This document shows positions 22,631 to 31,911 of a stretch of 34,500 bases of DNA, piece by piece. How positions within the stretch are numbered: the stretch's first letter is position 1; every line of letters begins with the position of its first letter. A program made the position numbers and the translations under genes. This stretch comes from JANLSE01 sp038214135 (GTDB lineage: Bacteria > Chloroflexota > Chloroflexia > Chloroflexales > Roseiflexaceae), in assembly GCA_038214135.1 (NCBI GenBank), contig JBBQSD010000060.1, forward strand, positions 1-34,500, read 5' to 3'. The notes beneath the pieces were generated by a model. The model saw only the letters and a program-made list of their open reading frames with translations. It had not been told where the DNA came from and did no database searches.

Positions 22631-24163
22631 TTATAATCTACGCCATTTGCGCCCGGCCCCCAACAACTCATCGGCGCTTTTCGGGCCCCACGAGCCAGCC
22701 TCATAATTGGCGAAATCGGTTGGTGGTATGCCATCCCAGCCCTGGTGGATTGGCGTAATCAGCGACCAGGAGGCCTCGACCTCATCACTACGGGTGAACA
22801 GAGTCGAATCGCCGAGTAGCGCATCAAGCAGCAGGCGCTCATAGGCCTCTGGCGATTCAACGCCAAACGAGCTGTTATAGCGAAAATCCATCGTCACCGG
22901 GCGGATCTGGTTGGATTGGCCTGGTGCCTTCGAACTAAAGCGCAATGAGATGCCTTCATCTGGTTGGATCTTCATGGCCAATACATTCGGATCAATATCA
23001 CTCAGCGGGCCGTTGTCGAACAGCATCAATGGCACCTGGCGGAACTGAATGGCAATCTCGCTGACCCGTTTTGGCAGCCGTTTGCCGGTTCGCAGGAAGA
23101 ACGGCACACCAGCCCAGCGCCAATTTTCGACTTGGAAACGCAGTGCGACATAGGTTTCAGTATTCGAATCGGTCGCAACGCCGGTTTCCTCGCGGTAGCC
23201 TGGTACCGGATTACCACTCGCGATTCCCGCGCCATACTGCCCACGAACCGAAATCTCAGTCACCTGATCGGGCGTCACCGGATGAATAGCGCGCAGCACC
23301 TTGACCTTCTCATCACGGACGGATTCGGCACGGTAACTGGCCGGTGGCTCCATGGCCGTCAGCGAAAGCAGCTGCATGAGGTGGTTCTGAACCATGTCGC
23401 GCATGGCACCGGCATGCTCATAATAGCCACCACGGCCCTCGACGCCAACATTCTCGGCCACCGTGATCTGCACATGATCAACATATCGGCGGTTCCATAG
23501 CGGCTCGAAAATCCCATTCGCAAAGCGGAAGACCAATATGTTCTGGACTGTCTCTTTACCCAAATAATGATCGATGCGATAGACCTGAGACTCATCGAAG
23601 ACGAGGTGAACCTCTGCATCGAGTGCGCGGGCGCTATTGAGATCGTGGCCAAATGGCTTCTCAACGATGATCCGCACCCAACTCCCTGGCGTTGGTTTGG
23701 CCAGGCCAGCCGCACCAAGTTGCTGGATGATCATGGTGTATGATTCGGGCGGGGTTGCGAGGTAGAACAGCCGATTGCCCGATGTGCCACGGCGTTCATC
23801 AAGTTCTGTCAGGCGAGTGGCCAATGCCTGATACCCAGCTGGATCATCGAATGGCACACGCACATAGGAAATGCCTTCGGCAAAGGTATCCCAGAGATCA
23901 TCCTGAAGGCCACTGCGCGAGAATTGCAGTGTATCCTCCTTGAGCGATTGGCGGAAGAAATCATCGCTCCAATCACGCCGTGCAGCCCCAATCACACTGA
24001 AGCCAGGTGGCAGCAGCCGCTCGCGCTGCAGATTGTACAGCGCCGGAACCAACTTACGGTGGGTCAAATCGCCCGTCGCGCCAAATATCACAACTGTGCA
24101 TGGCTCGGGGGTGCGGTGCATCCGCAGGCCAAGCCGAAGCGGGTTGGTCGTATCGTCCGTCAT
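22631..24163 (-). CDS. zwf: Glucose-6-phosphate dehydrogenase
   Basis: A 510-residue enzyme of the oxidative pentose phosphate pathway; it oxidises glucose 6-phosphate to 6-phosphogluconolactone with NADP. The nucleotide-binding motif is FGATGDLTHRKL (about residues 27-38), then EKPFG (168-172), and the active-site signature RIDHYLGKE (196-204). The later blocks WAGVPFFLRTGKRLPKRVSEIAIQF and YERLLLDALLGDSTLFTRSDEVEASW are intact. Length is normal. The start ATG 24163 has GGGAGG upstream. The longer open frame to 24244 reads through leader and promoter sequence. The partner opcA follows on the same strand after a repeat element. Confidence 0.95.
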   Translation of the reverse strand: MTDDTTNPLRLGLRMHRTPEPCTVVIFGATGDLTHRKLVPALYNLQRERLLPPGFSVIGAARRDWSDDFFRQSLKEDTLQFSRSGLQDDLWDTFAEGISYVRVPFDDPAGYQALATRLTELDERRGTSGNRLFYLATPPESYTMIIQQLGAAGLAKPTPGSWVRIIVEKPFGHDLNSARALDAEVHLVFDESQVYRIDHYLGKETVQNILVFRFANGIFEPLWNRRYVDHVQITVAENVGVEGRGGYYEHAGAMRDMVQNHLMQLLSLTAMEPPASYRAESVRDEKVKVLRAIHPVTPDQVTEISVRGQYGAGIASGNPVPGYREETGVATDSNTETYVALRFQVENWRWAGVPFFLRTGKRLPKRVSEIAIQFRQVPLMLFDNGPLSDIDPNVLAMKIQPDEGISLRFSSKAPGQSNQIRPVTMDFRYNSSFGVESPEAYERLLLDALLGDSTLFTRSDEVEASWSLITPIHQGWDGIPPTDFANYEAGSWGPKSADELLGAGRKWRRL

Positions 24164-24193
24164 GATTCCTCCCTGTATAGGGTCACAACGATT

Positions 24194-24199
24194 ATTATA
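24194..24199 (-). promoter_or_regulatory. -10 box for zwf
   Basis: A perfect TATAAT on the minus strand, about 31 bases before the zwf ATG. No clear -35 is seen at standard spacing. Confidence 0.4.
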
Positions 24200-24269
24200 G
24201 CACCTGAAAGAGGAGGGCGGAGAGTGGGATGTAACATTGAGCAATCATTCGGGGAGATGGCATTGTGCA

Positions 24270-24383
24270 TCCATCCGCAGGCTGAAGCCTGCGGCAAAGG
24301 GAAAACGAATCCCTAGCCGCGTGGCTTCAGCCCGCGGTGGGTAAAGATACCAATACCCGATTAAAATGTAAAAGATCATCAGC
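24270..24383 (-). repeat. ~113-bp dispersed repeat with IS605-like hairpin (copy B)
   Basis: Inverted relative of 15121-15233. Read on the minus strand it gives CTGATGATCTTTTA, TTAATCGGGTATTG, GGGCTGAAGCCACGCGGCTAGGG, and the hairpin CCGCAGGC..GCCTGCGG (plus coordinates 24275-24294). It lies between zwf and the phosphatase-like gene. Confidence 0.85.
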
Positions 24384-24437
24384 AGCCTGGGCACGAGGCT
24401 AGGAGGAAAGAGCTCTCTTCTGACTCCTGAATACTGG

Positions 24438-27074
24438 TCACGGTGTCGGCGTCACAACTACGGTCGGTGTGGTTGCGGGGGTATTCTCACGAAATGGCCG
24501 TGGTGGATCGGGCAGCGGCGCACGCAGCACATCCGAACCATTCACAAGGTACAGGACGGGGCGTCCGGCGTTGGTATCAACAGCCAGATTGATCAGATTA
24601 TCGAGCTGACGTGCCGAATCGGGGCGCACCATGATCTGTTGAATGAGCTGGCCGGTGATCTTATCGATCTGGATGACCCGATTATAGTAGCCTTCGACAA
24701 GGAAGATCGAACCACTTTCTGGCTCACCAGTGATAAAGAAGCGCGAGGCAGCTCGAAGCGCTGGCTCAATTCCTTTTGGAATAATCTCGCGCTCAAAGGC
24801 CCGATCACCATCTGGTGTCGAGGCAAACACCAGAATCCGACCATCTGGTTGCAGCAGGTATAATTTGCCATCGACGGCCAGGTCAAGCGAACTATCGAAC
24901 TTCTTGCCGCCATCATTCTTGATCCATGGATCGGGGAAGCTGCCATATTCGCCACTGCGGTAGCGCAGCACATTGGCTGGATCAGCGCCCCAGACGTAGA
25001 GATTGCCCTGGTAGTTGGCGATTCGGAAGTGATCGCCAGGGCGGCCCCATTCCTCGCTGCCAGCCAGAATGCTATAGCTCCAGGTATTATCGGTACGGAA
25101 GTAGAAGTTATATGGCCCGCCCGCCGTATTCTGCGTAACGGCCACAATCGTATCGAAACGCCAGGTAGCCCCAAGCACACGCCCAACCGTCAGCGGCCCA
25201 AAGGTATCCTGCGGGCGCAGAATTGGTTCAATCGAACCACCAGTTTTCGGCTGGCGGTACAGCACACCCGTATTGGTATCCAGCATATAGATCGAGGCAA
25301 AACTGGTTGTGTCGGTAATACCGCGTGGCAGCGGTGGAATAATCACATTATCGAAGAATGCGCCAGGCTGTGGGTTACGCGCAAACAGATCAATGGTATC
25401 GAAGTAGCTCACCTTCTGGATCGATGTTAACGCTCGATTATACTCACGCTGCAATGCTTCAAAGCGCTGCCGCCCATCGATCGTTGCCGTGATCGTGCCA
25501 GTTGCCTGAATATTGGCGATTGCCTGAGCAGCCTCGCGCAAGCGTGCCTGAGCGGTACTCTCATCGGAAGCGGCATAGATCTGGGCTACCGCCTGTTCGG
25601 CCTGGCTGAGCCCGCTATCGGCCTCACGGATCTGATTCTGGTTTGAGAGCGTCACGCCATACAGCAGCAGGATCATCACCAACGAGACAAGTGCCAGCAG
25701 CCACAGCCAGGGAAACGCTGGTGCCTCACGTCGATACGAAAGGCCGGGGGTCCGGCGAGGCTGTTGCGTAACGCGCTGCGGCACCCCGCGCATACGCCGT
25801 TTACGGCTGGTCTGGGTGAAGTAGCTATTAATTCGTGAGAGCGGCCCGTTCGGGCGCTCATCGAACGATGGCGCCACTGATTGCAGGCCACGCTGATTGT
25901 TTGCACGCGGGATTGGATCGCCAAGATTAATACGTTTCTCAGTTGGTACTGCGCCGCCATAGCCAGATTCACCAAGCATTGCCGATGGCGGCAGGCTGCG
26001 CTGCCGCTCAATCGGGCGAGCTGCTGGCCCAGCTAATCGAACCTGGCGCGCATCTTGGTCCTGGGCGATCTGCTGATTGATCGGTTCCCCAAGATCAATT
26101 GGGCGTGGCAGAGATGGCGGGTTTGGCGAATGGGTTGGCTGATCAGGCATCTCCGTTAGGTTGCGTTGATCCTGCTCATTCCGATCCACCCGCGCTCCCG
26201 CCCGCTTGAGGCGTAAGCGCTCCATTGGGCCACGGGCGATCAGCACTATTTCGCCACTTGCTCGATTCAATACATCCTGCGTCGCACGGAATGCCATCCG
26301 AACCCGTTCACTGATGCCAACCGAACTCAGTGGAGCCGCTTGTGCAGCCGGACTCAATGGTGCGAACACACCAATCAGAATGCCATGCGCGTCGGTAATT
26401 CCCTGCTGGCTACACAGCTCCACCAGGCTCTGCACCGATCCCTGTGGATCGCCAGCACGTAATAGCCGCAATGCAGTATCTCGCTCAAGCCGCTTGGAGA
26501 GATTGCTTGTACATACCAGCGCCGCATCGCCAGGCCGCAATACCGCCCGCGCAAACTCGGGTTCAACAGTCAGGCTCGCGCCAAGTGCGCTCATGCGCAG
26601 CAGTGGCGTCGGCGGGCTTGGCGTTGTATCCCAGTTTGGGCTTGGTGGAATAGCACGCAGCCGCCCATCACACAGCACAATCATCTGGCATGGTGCGATC
26701 TGGGCAATATACAGATCGCCATCCTTGAACACAGCGCATGTCACCCCAACCAACCCACGCTTCTGGGGTGATGCGCTAAAATTCTGCTGGTACAGCGCCT
26801 TGTTTGCAGCAATAATCGCCTTGCGCAGCGATGCCGTCACGCTGAATGAGGTATCCTCGTAGAAGGCCTTATGAATCGTACGAATCACCGTGTGGCAGGC
26901 ATCGCGCCCGCGCCTGCCCTCCTGCTCTGCTTCGGCAATAATATACAATTGCCCCTTACGGGCTTCGGGCGCAAACAGGCCAGAGGACTCAGCGGCCAGT
27001 GCCATATCACTGGTGGGCTGGGCAATAGAACTGATGATTCCAAACTGGCTCTGGCGTATCTCGTACCTGGCCAT
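24438..27074 (-). CDS. PP2C-like (probably inactive) domain fused to a transmembrane helix and a propeller-like domain
   Basis: An 878-residue protein. Residues 1-250 follow the PP2C (PPM) phosphatase fold: GQLYIIAEAEQEG (45-53) at the DGMGG position, RGLVGVTCAVFKDGDLYIAQIAPCQMIVLCDGRLRAI at the GDSR position, and LRPGDAALVCTSNLSKRL at the SDGL position. In each case the metal-binding Asp is missing (EAE, APCQ, TSN), so I predict a pseudophosphatase. Next come a long low-complexity Pro/Arg-rich linker, one TM helix (about 454-475, FPWLWLLALVSLVMILLLYGVTL), a coiled coil (about 485-550), and a C-terminal domain with repeated Y-L and V-D-G-K-L-Y-L-L motifs typical of a beta-propeller outside the membrane. 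The topology would put the PP2C-like domain inside. It could bind phospho-proteins or sense signals; a Ser/Thr kinase partner is not in the window. Confidence 0.8.
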   Translation of the reverse strand: MARYEIRQSQFGIISSIAQPTSDMALAAESSGLFAPEARKGQLYIIAEAEQEGRRGRDACHTVIRTIHKAFYEDTSFSVTASLRKAIIAANKALYQQNFSASPQKRGLVGVTCAVFKDGDLYIAQIAPCQMIVLCDGRLRAIPPSPNWDTTPSPPTPLLRMSALGASLTVEPEFARAVLRPGDAALVCTSNLSKRLERDTALRLLRAGDPQGSVQSLVELCSQQGITDAHGILIGVFAPLSPAAQAAPLSSVGISERVRMAFRATQDVLNRASGEIVLIARGPMERLRLKRAGARVDRNEQDQRNLTEMPDQPTHSPNPPSLPRPIDLGEPINQQIAQDQDARQVRLAGPAARPIERQRSLPPSAMLGESGYGGAVPTEKRINLGDPIPRANNQRGLQSVAPSFDERPNGPLSRINSYFTQTSRKRRMRGVPQRVTQQPRRTPGLSYRREAPAFPWLWLLALVSLVMILLLYGVTLSNQNQIREADSGLSQAEQAVAQIYAASDESTAQARLREAAQAIANIQATGTITATIDGRQRFEALQREYNRALTSIQKVSYFDTIDLFARNPQPGAFFDNVIIPPLPRGITDTTSFASIYMLDTNTGVLYRQPKTGGSIEPILRPQDTFGPLTVGRVLGATWRFDTIVAVTQNTAGGPYNFYFRTDNTWSYSILAGSEEWGRPGDHFRIANYQGNLYVWGADPANVLRYRSGEYGSFPDPWIKNDGGKKFDSSLDLAVDGKLYLLQPDGRILVFASTPDGDRAFEREIIPKGIEPALRAASRFFITGEPESGSIFLVEGYYNRVIQIDKITGQLIQQIMVRPDSARQLDNLINLAVDTNAGRPVLYLVNGSDVLRAPLPDPPRPFRENTPATTPTVVVTPTP

Positions 27075-27122
27075 AATGAGTTATTACTCTCGTATATTTC
27101 ACCCCAACATGACAGTGGGGGT

Positions 27123-27189
27123 GCAGGGCCTGCGGCCCTGCAAAGATCATTTCTTGGTGCGGCGCGGCTTTGCCGCGCTGCACCAAGAA
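27123..27189. repeat. Two adjacent strong hairpins between divergent genes
   Basis: GCAGGGCC-TGC-GGCCCTGC (27123-27141), followed by an 18-bp stem with three-base loop (27151-27189; TTCTTGGTGC pairs with GCACCAAGAA, inner arm GCGCGGC pairs with GCCGCGC). The genes on both sides start here, so these are not terminators for them. Confidence 0.8.
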
Positions 27190-27276
27190 ACAGTAAAATG
27201 GCATTCAGCCTAGCTGAAAATATGCCTATCTTTGGAATGGTGATTATACCATCTATCTATTGAATCGTTTGATCTG

Positions 27277-27285
27277 TGCTATACT
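27277..27285 (+). promoter_or_regulatory. Extended -10 promoter for the efflux operon
   Basis: TGC followed by TATACT (27280-27285), about 68 bases before the HlyD-like ATG. The -35 is weak. It is downstream of the two hairpins. Confidence 0.4.
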
Positions 27286-27352
27286 TTGAAAGAATTCATC
27301 ACGATGCTGGTTCTGCGGATACGATTACATACGATTGCAATGGTGAGATCCT

Positions 27353-28882
27353 ATGAAATTACGTGCAATTGCACTGCTGGCCATCCTGCTCAGTGCTTGT
27401 TCAAATCAACCAACAACCCAGAGCAGCCTTCCGACACCAACACCCCGCCCTGCTCAACCTGCGCTCGAAAAGCCGACCTACACCGTGCAGCGCGGTGAAG
27501 TGATCGACAAGATCGAGGTGAGTGGCTTTGTTTCGGCCAAGAAACAGCAGGAACTCTCGTTCACCCAGAACGGCTTCCTTAAAGTGCTGTATTTTGACCG
27601 TAACGCTCCTGTGAAAAAGGGCGATGTGTTGGCCGAACTCGATCTTGGCGAGCTACCAAACCAACTGCGTCAGGCTGAAGTGGCGCTGGCGCAATCCAAA
27701 CTAGCTCTTGATCGGGTGAATTCAGAACGAGATCTGGCAGTACGCCGGGCCGATCTGGATCTTATTGATGCCCAAGCAGCACTGGCAAAACTGCAAGCCC
27801 CGCCCGATGCACTGGCCCAAGCCCAGGCGCAATCCAAGCTGAACCAGGCCCAGATCGGATTGCAGGATACCCGCGATAGCGCTTCGGCTGCCAGAAGCGC
27901 AGCGGAACTACGCCTGAATCAGATTGCACTAACCCTGCCACCACTGCAAGCCGCCTATGTCCAGGCACTTGAGAAGTTCCGTGATGTCGATGGTAAACCC
28001 CAGGATTGGCAGTACAAGCCACTTCAGGAAGCATTGCTGCGGGCCGACAGTGAATTAAAGAATGCTGAGAATTCGCTGGCGCAGGCCAAACTGGCACTGG
28101 AAACGGCACAGAAGGCTGAGATAACGGCCAATGCCAAAGCCGAACAATCCGTGGCCGATGCACAGGCCGAACTCCAGGCACTTAAGGCCGGGCCAAAAGC
28201 AGCCGATCTGGCAGCAGCACGAAGGCAAGTCGAACGAGCGCAACTGGCGATTGAAGAGGCCAAGCGTGGCAAAGGCAATGATGAACTTGAGCAAGCGGTG
28301 GCAACGGCCACACTGCAAAAAGAACGTGTCGATGCCCAGATCACCGCTGGGAAGTTGATCGCCCCGTTCGATGGCCAGATCGCCCAGGTTTCCAAGCGCC
28401 CTGGTGATCAGATCGATGCCTATAAAGCCGTGGTCACAATGATGGACGATAGCGAGCGTGAGCTGCTGATTAATAGTGTCACCAGCCAGGATGCGAATAA
28501 GATCGGTGTTGGCATTCCTGTCGATATCGTCTTCTCACGCCACCCTGGAAAAACGTTTGCTGGTACGATCACCAAACTACCAACTGCGGCAACCAGTAGC
28601 GCTGCAACGATTACGCAGGATCCAAACTACCATGTTGATTATCAGGTCGATGTTGCCCTTGATGTTGGTGATCTTGGCCGGGTGACGATCACGCTTTCCA
28701 AGAAGGAGAATGCGCTGTGGCTGCCGCCACAGGCAGTTCGGGCCTTTGAGGGGCGGCGCTTCGTGGTTCTGAAGGATGGAGATCGCCAACGCCGTCAGGA
28801 TGTGCGCGTCGGTATCACCAGCCAAGAACGAGTCGAAATTCTTGAGGGGCTCAAGGAAAACGATGTTATTGTCGGGCAGTAG
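27353..28882 (+). CDS. HlyD/RND-type efflux adaptor lipoprotein
   Basis: A 509-residue membrane fusion (adaptor) protein. The N terminus is a lipoprotein signal with lipobox LLSAC (C16). The lipoyl-like half-motifs are VRRGEVIDKIEVSGFVSAKKQQELSFTQNGFLKVLYFDRNAPVKKGDVLAELDLGEL (about 45-100) and ITAGKLIAPFDGQIAQVSKRPGDQIDAYK (about 327-357). Between them lies a very long, Ala/Gln-rich coiled-coil hairpin (about 100-325). The C terminus has the usual beta-barrel and membrane-proximal domains (PVDIVFSRHPGKTFAGTITKLP; WLPPQAVRAFEGRRFVVLKDG). In MacA-like systems this part links an ABC permease to an outer barrier or delivers substrate. It heads the operon with the permease (28977) and two ABC ATPases. 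The function is export of an unknown substrate. Confidence 0.9.
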   Translation: MKLRAIALLAILLSACSNQPTTQSSLPTPTPRPAQPALEKPTYTVQRGEVIDKIEVSGFVSAKKQQELSFTQNGFLKVLYFDRNAPVKKGDVLAELDLGELPNQLRQAEVALAQSKLALDRVNSERDLAVRRADLDLIDAQAALAKLQAPPDALAQAQAQSKLNQAQIGLQDTRDSASAARSAAELRLNQIALTLPPLQAAYVQALEKFRDVDGKPQDWQYKPLQEALLRADSELKNAENSLAQAKLALETAQKAEITANAKAEQSVADAQAELQALKAGPKAADLAAARRQVERAQLAIEEAKRGKGNDELEQAVATATLQKERVDAQITAGKLIAPFDGQIAQVSKRPGDQIDAYKAVVTMMDDSERELLINSVTSQDANKIGVGIPVDIVFSRHPGKTFAGTITKLPTAATSSAATITQDPNYHVDYQVDVALDVGDLGRVTITLSKKENALWLPPQAVRAFEGRRFVVLKDGDRQRRQDVRVGITSQERVEILEGLKENDVIVGQ

Positions 28883-28886
28883 AATC

Positions 28887-28963
28887 GGACAATTAATGAT
28901 CGACGATCACTCATAGCCTGCTAAGTAAGCAGCTATCGGTCAATCGTCGGTCATTGATTGTCC
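28887..28963. repeat. Long inverted repeat between the adaptor and the permease
   Basis: 21-base arms, GGACAATTAATGATCGACGA.. (28887-28907) and ATCGTCGGTCATTGATTGTC.. (28943-28963), pair with two mismatches. The loop holds a smaller hairpin CTGCT..AGCAG. It is inside an operon, so it may act as an attenuator or as an RNA-processing site (inference). Confidence 0.75.
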
Positions 28964-28976
28964 ACTGAGCAAATAT

Positions 28977-31907
28977 ATGGCTTCTCAACCAACAACCCGG
29001 CCACAACCATCCCCATCCAAAGCGGCATTTGGCCGACGCACACTGCGTGTATGGTCGCCGGGCATCATCATTGGCCTGGTGCGTGTGGTTGCTCGGCGGC
29101 TGTGGAGCCACATGGCGCTGATGCTAGCAATTGCTGCTGGCTTTGTCGTCGCAATCGCTCTGGTTGTCAGCATCCCCGTGTATGCAGAAGCGGTTGGCTA
29201 TCGCATTCTGCGCGATGAGCTTTCACGAACCGATACGGGCGCTACCCGCCCACCATTTGCATTCATGTACCGCTATATCGGCTCGCTGAGCGGTTCGATC
29301 GACATGACCGACTATGCCAAGCTCAATACGTATATGAACGAGCGGCTGGTGAATTCGCTTGGCCTGCCGGTCTCGCAAACCGTGCGCTATGCCGCCAGTG
29401 ATCGGCTGCCATTATTCCCCACAAGTGGTTCCGGCGATCCACTGATCTGGGTGAATATGGCATTTGCAACTGATCTCGAATCGCATATTGAGATTGTTGA
29501 TGGCACCTTCCCCAAAGTCACCGATGGCAAGGAACCGCTGGAGGTGCTACTTTCTGAACCATTAGCATCGCAGCTTGGGTTGCAGGTCGGCGAGGAATAT
29601 CTACTGCTGGGTGCCAAGGCAGGCCCCAACCGTATGCACCTGCCCGTGCGGATCAGTGGCGTCTGGCGGGTGAAGGATGCCAATGATTCATACTGGTTCT
29701 ATGAACCAGAGACGATGGCCGAGACGCTGTATGTTCCCGAGCAGAGTTTTCGCAACGCGCTGGTGCCACGCCAGGAGAAGCCCGTCTATGTTGCACTCTG
29801 GTATCTGCTCGCCGATGGCAGTGGTATCCGTTCCGCCGATGTGCCAGCGGTATTGGGGCGGATCAATCGCACACTGAACGAGGCCTCAGGCGCACTCCAG
29901 GGCGTCCGACTCGATGTCTCGCCAACAGCGGCGCTGGCTAATCATCAGGCCCAGGTGCAGCGATTAACCATTATTCTGACAGTTTTCAGCATTCCGATTC
30001 TCGGGCTAATCGCCTATTTTATCGTTCTTGTGGCTGGGCTCGTCATCCAACGCCAGGGCAATGAGATTGCTGTCTTACGCAGCCGTGGTGCCTCACGCGG
30101 GCAGGTTCTGGGTATCTATCTGCTCGAATGGGCGCTCATGGGCGGGATTGCGCTGGGGTTGGGGGTTCTACTCGGTCAATTTGCTGGAATGATCATGACC
30201 TGGACACGATCATTCCTGGATCTGCGACAGGGCGAACCACTGCCAATTGCACTCACCCAGGAGGCCTGGTCACGGGCGTGGCAGACGCTAGGGCTGCTGG
30301 TGTTTGCCAGCCTTCTGCCAGCCTTTGGTGCCGCACGCTATACGATTGTTTCGTTCAAAAGCGAACGCGCACGCGCCACCCGCAAGCCGTTCTGGCAGCG
30401 CAGCTACCTCGATCTGCTCTTGCTGATTCCCGTCTATTATGGCTATAGCCTGCTCAGCCAACAGGGCACGCTGGCGATCCTTGGGTTTGGCGGGCCAGCT
30501 GGCGATCCATTCGGCAACCCGCTGCTGCTCCTGGCTCCCAGTTTGTATATCTTCACCACAGCGCTGGTCGCAACCCGCCTGTTCCCCTTGCTGATGTCCG
30601 CCCTGTCATGGCTCTCGGCCAACATGCCTGGCGTCGCAACAGTTACTGCGATGCGCTATCTGGCGCGCACACCTAGTGCCTATACTGGGCCAGTTCTGCT
30701 GCTGATCCTGACGCTCAGCCTGGCTACATTTACGGCATCCATGGCACTGACCCTGGATCGGCATATGTATGAACAGGCGCGCTACGATACCGGCGGCGAT
30801 ATGCTCGTCTATGATCTTGGACAGAGCACGCAGACGAGTGCAGTACCTGGTCGACTGGCCCCGACAGCACAGCAGCAGCAGGATAAGCTCGATGAAGCGC
30901 GTTATATGTTCCTGCCGGTCAGCGATTACCTGAGTATCCCTGGCGTTGAGGCAGCAACACGGGTGAGTACCACAAAAGTCGGCTATGTCATTAATGGTCG
31001 AACATTCGATGGCCAGTTTATTGGTGTTGATCGCGCCGATCTGCCGGATGTTGCCTACTGGCGCGATGATTATGCCCCTGAGTCACTTGGTGCGCTCATG
31101 AACCGCCTGGCCGATGATCCCAGTGCAGTACTGATCCAGGGCAGCTTTGCATCGCGCACTGGTCTTCGCGCCGGCGATCAGCTGGTTGTCAAGATGACCG
31201 ATCTGGACAAGACGGTTGATGTGACATTCACTGTCGTTGGCTATATTAACCTGTTTCCGACGATCAACCCACAGGATGGGCCATTCATTGTCGGCAATCT
31301 GGATTATGTCTTCGACGCCCAGGGTGGGCAGTATCCCTATGATGTGTGGATGCGGGTTGCACCGGGAACCCAGCCACAGGCAATCTACCAGAATGCTGTC
31401 GATCTGGGACTGAAGGTCTTCGATAAAGGCTTCTCGCCTAATCAGATCCTCACAGAACGAGATCGGCCAGAGCGCCAGGGGTTCTTTGGCCTCCTCTCGG
31501 TTGGCTTCGTCGCTTCTGCCTTCCTGACGGTGCTAGGGTTCCTGTTCTATTCGGTGTTGTCGTTCCAACGGCGCTTCGTCGAACTGGGTATGTTGCGGGC
31601 GATCGGGCTCTCATCACGCCAACTGGCCGTTCTGCTTGGTTGGGAAACGGCACTGATCATTGGTGCTGGTATGCTTGCCGGAACGCTCATTGGTGTGACA
31701 GCCAGCCAGTTGTTTATTCCATTTCTTCAGGTGCGGCGCAGCGGCAAGCCATTGCTCCCACCATTTGTTGTGCAGATCGCATGGGATCAGATCGGGCTGA
31801 TCTATGCCGTCTTTGGTGCAATGCTCCTGCTTGCGGTGATCGTGATGCTGATGCTACTGCGGCGCATGAAACTGTTCCAGGCCGTCAAACTGGGCGAGGC
31901 GATATAA
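28977..31907 (+). CDS. Large FtsX/MacB-family ABC transporter permease
   Basis: A 976-residue permease with about ten TM helices: one near the N terminus (~41-63), a group at about 329-352, 386-408, 437-458, 477-495, 515-540, and 571-592, and a C-terminal group at about 835-860, 888-910, and 938-960. Two large extracytoplasmic domains lie at about 65-325 and 595-830. The TM groups are FtsX-type (LTIILTVFSIPILGLIAYFIVLVAGLVIQRQGNEIAVLRSRGASRGQV and FYSVLSFQRRFVELGMLRAIGLSSRQLAVLL). The duplicated layout matches the ten-TM group of type-VII ABC permeases (LolE/MacB-related). The ATPases at 31912 and 32904 are downstream. These systems use mechanotransmission instead of a classic channel; the cargo is unknown. 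The start ATG has a weak ribosome binding site after an inverted repeat. Confidence 0.88.
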   Translation: MASQPTTRPQPSPSKAAFGRRTLRVWSPGIIIGLVRVVARRLWSHMALMLAIAAGFVVAIALVVSIPVYAEAVGYRILRDELSRTDTGATRPPFAFMYRYIGSLSGSIDMTDYAKLNTYMNERLVNSLGLPVSQTVRYAASDRLPLFPTSGSGDPLIWVNMAFATDLESHIEIVDGTFPKVTDGKEPLEVLLSEPLASQLGLQVGEEYLLLGAKAGPNRMHLPVRISGVWRVKDANDSYWFYEPETMAETLYVPEQSFRNALVPRQEKPVYVALWYLLADGSGIRSADVPAVLGRINRTLNEASGALQGVRLDVSPTAALANHQAQVQRLTIILTVFSIPILGLIAYFIVLVAGLVIQRQGNEIAVLRSRGASRGQVLGIYLLEWALMGGIALGLGVLLGQFAGMIMTWTRSFLDLRQGEPLPIALTQEAWSRAWQTLGLLVFASLLPAFGAARYTIVSFKSERARATRKPFWQRSYLDLLLLIPVYYGYSLLSQQGTLAILGFGGPAGDPFGNPLLLLAPSLYIFTTALVATRLFPLLMSALSWLSANMPGVATVTAMRYLARTPSAYTGPVLLLILTLSLATFTASMALTLDRHMYEQARYDTGGDMLVYDLGQSTQTSAVPGRLAPTAQQQQDKLDEARYMFLPVSDYLSIPGVEAATRVSTTKVGYVINGRTFDGQFIGVDRADLPDVAYWRDDYAPESLGALMNRLADDPSAVLIQGSFASRTGLRAGDQLVVKMTDLDKTVDVTFTVVGYINLFPTINPQDGPFIVGNLDYVFDAQGGQYPYDVWMRVAPGTQPQAIYQNAVDLGLKVFDKGFSPNQILTERDRPERQGFFGLLSVGFVASAFLTVLGFLFYSVLSFQRRFVELGMLRAIGLSSRQLAVLLGWETALIIGAGMLAGTLIGVTASQLFIPFLQVRRSGKPLLPPFVVQIAWDQIGLIYAVFGAMLLLAVIVMLMLLRRMKLFQAVKLGEAI

Positions 31908-31911
31908 CATC

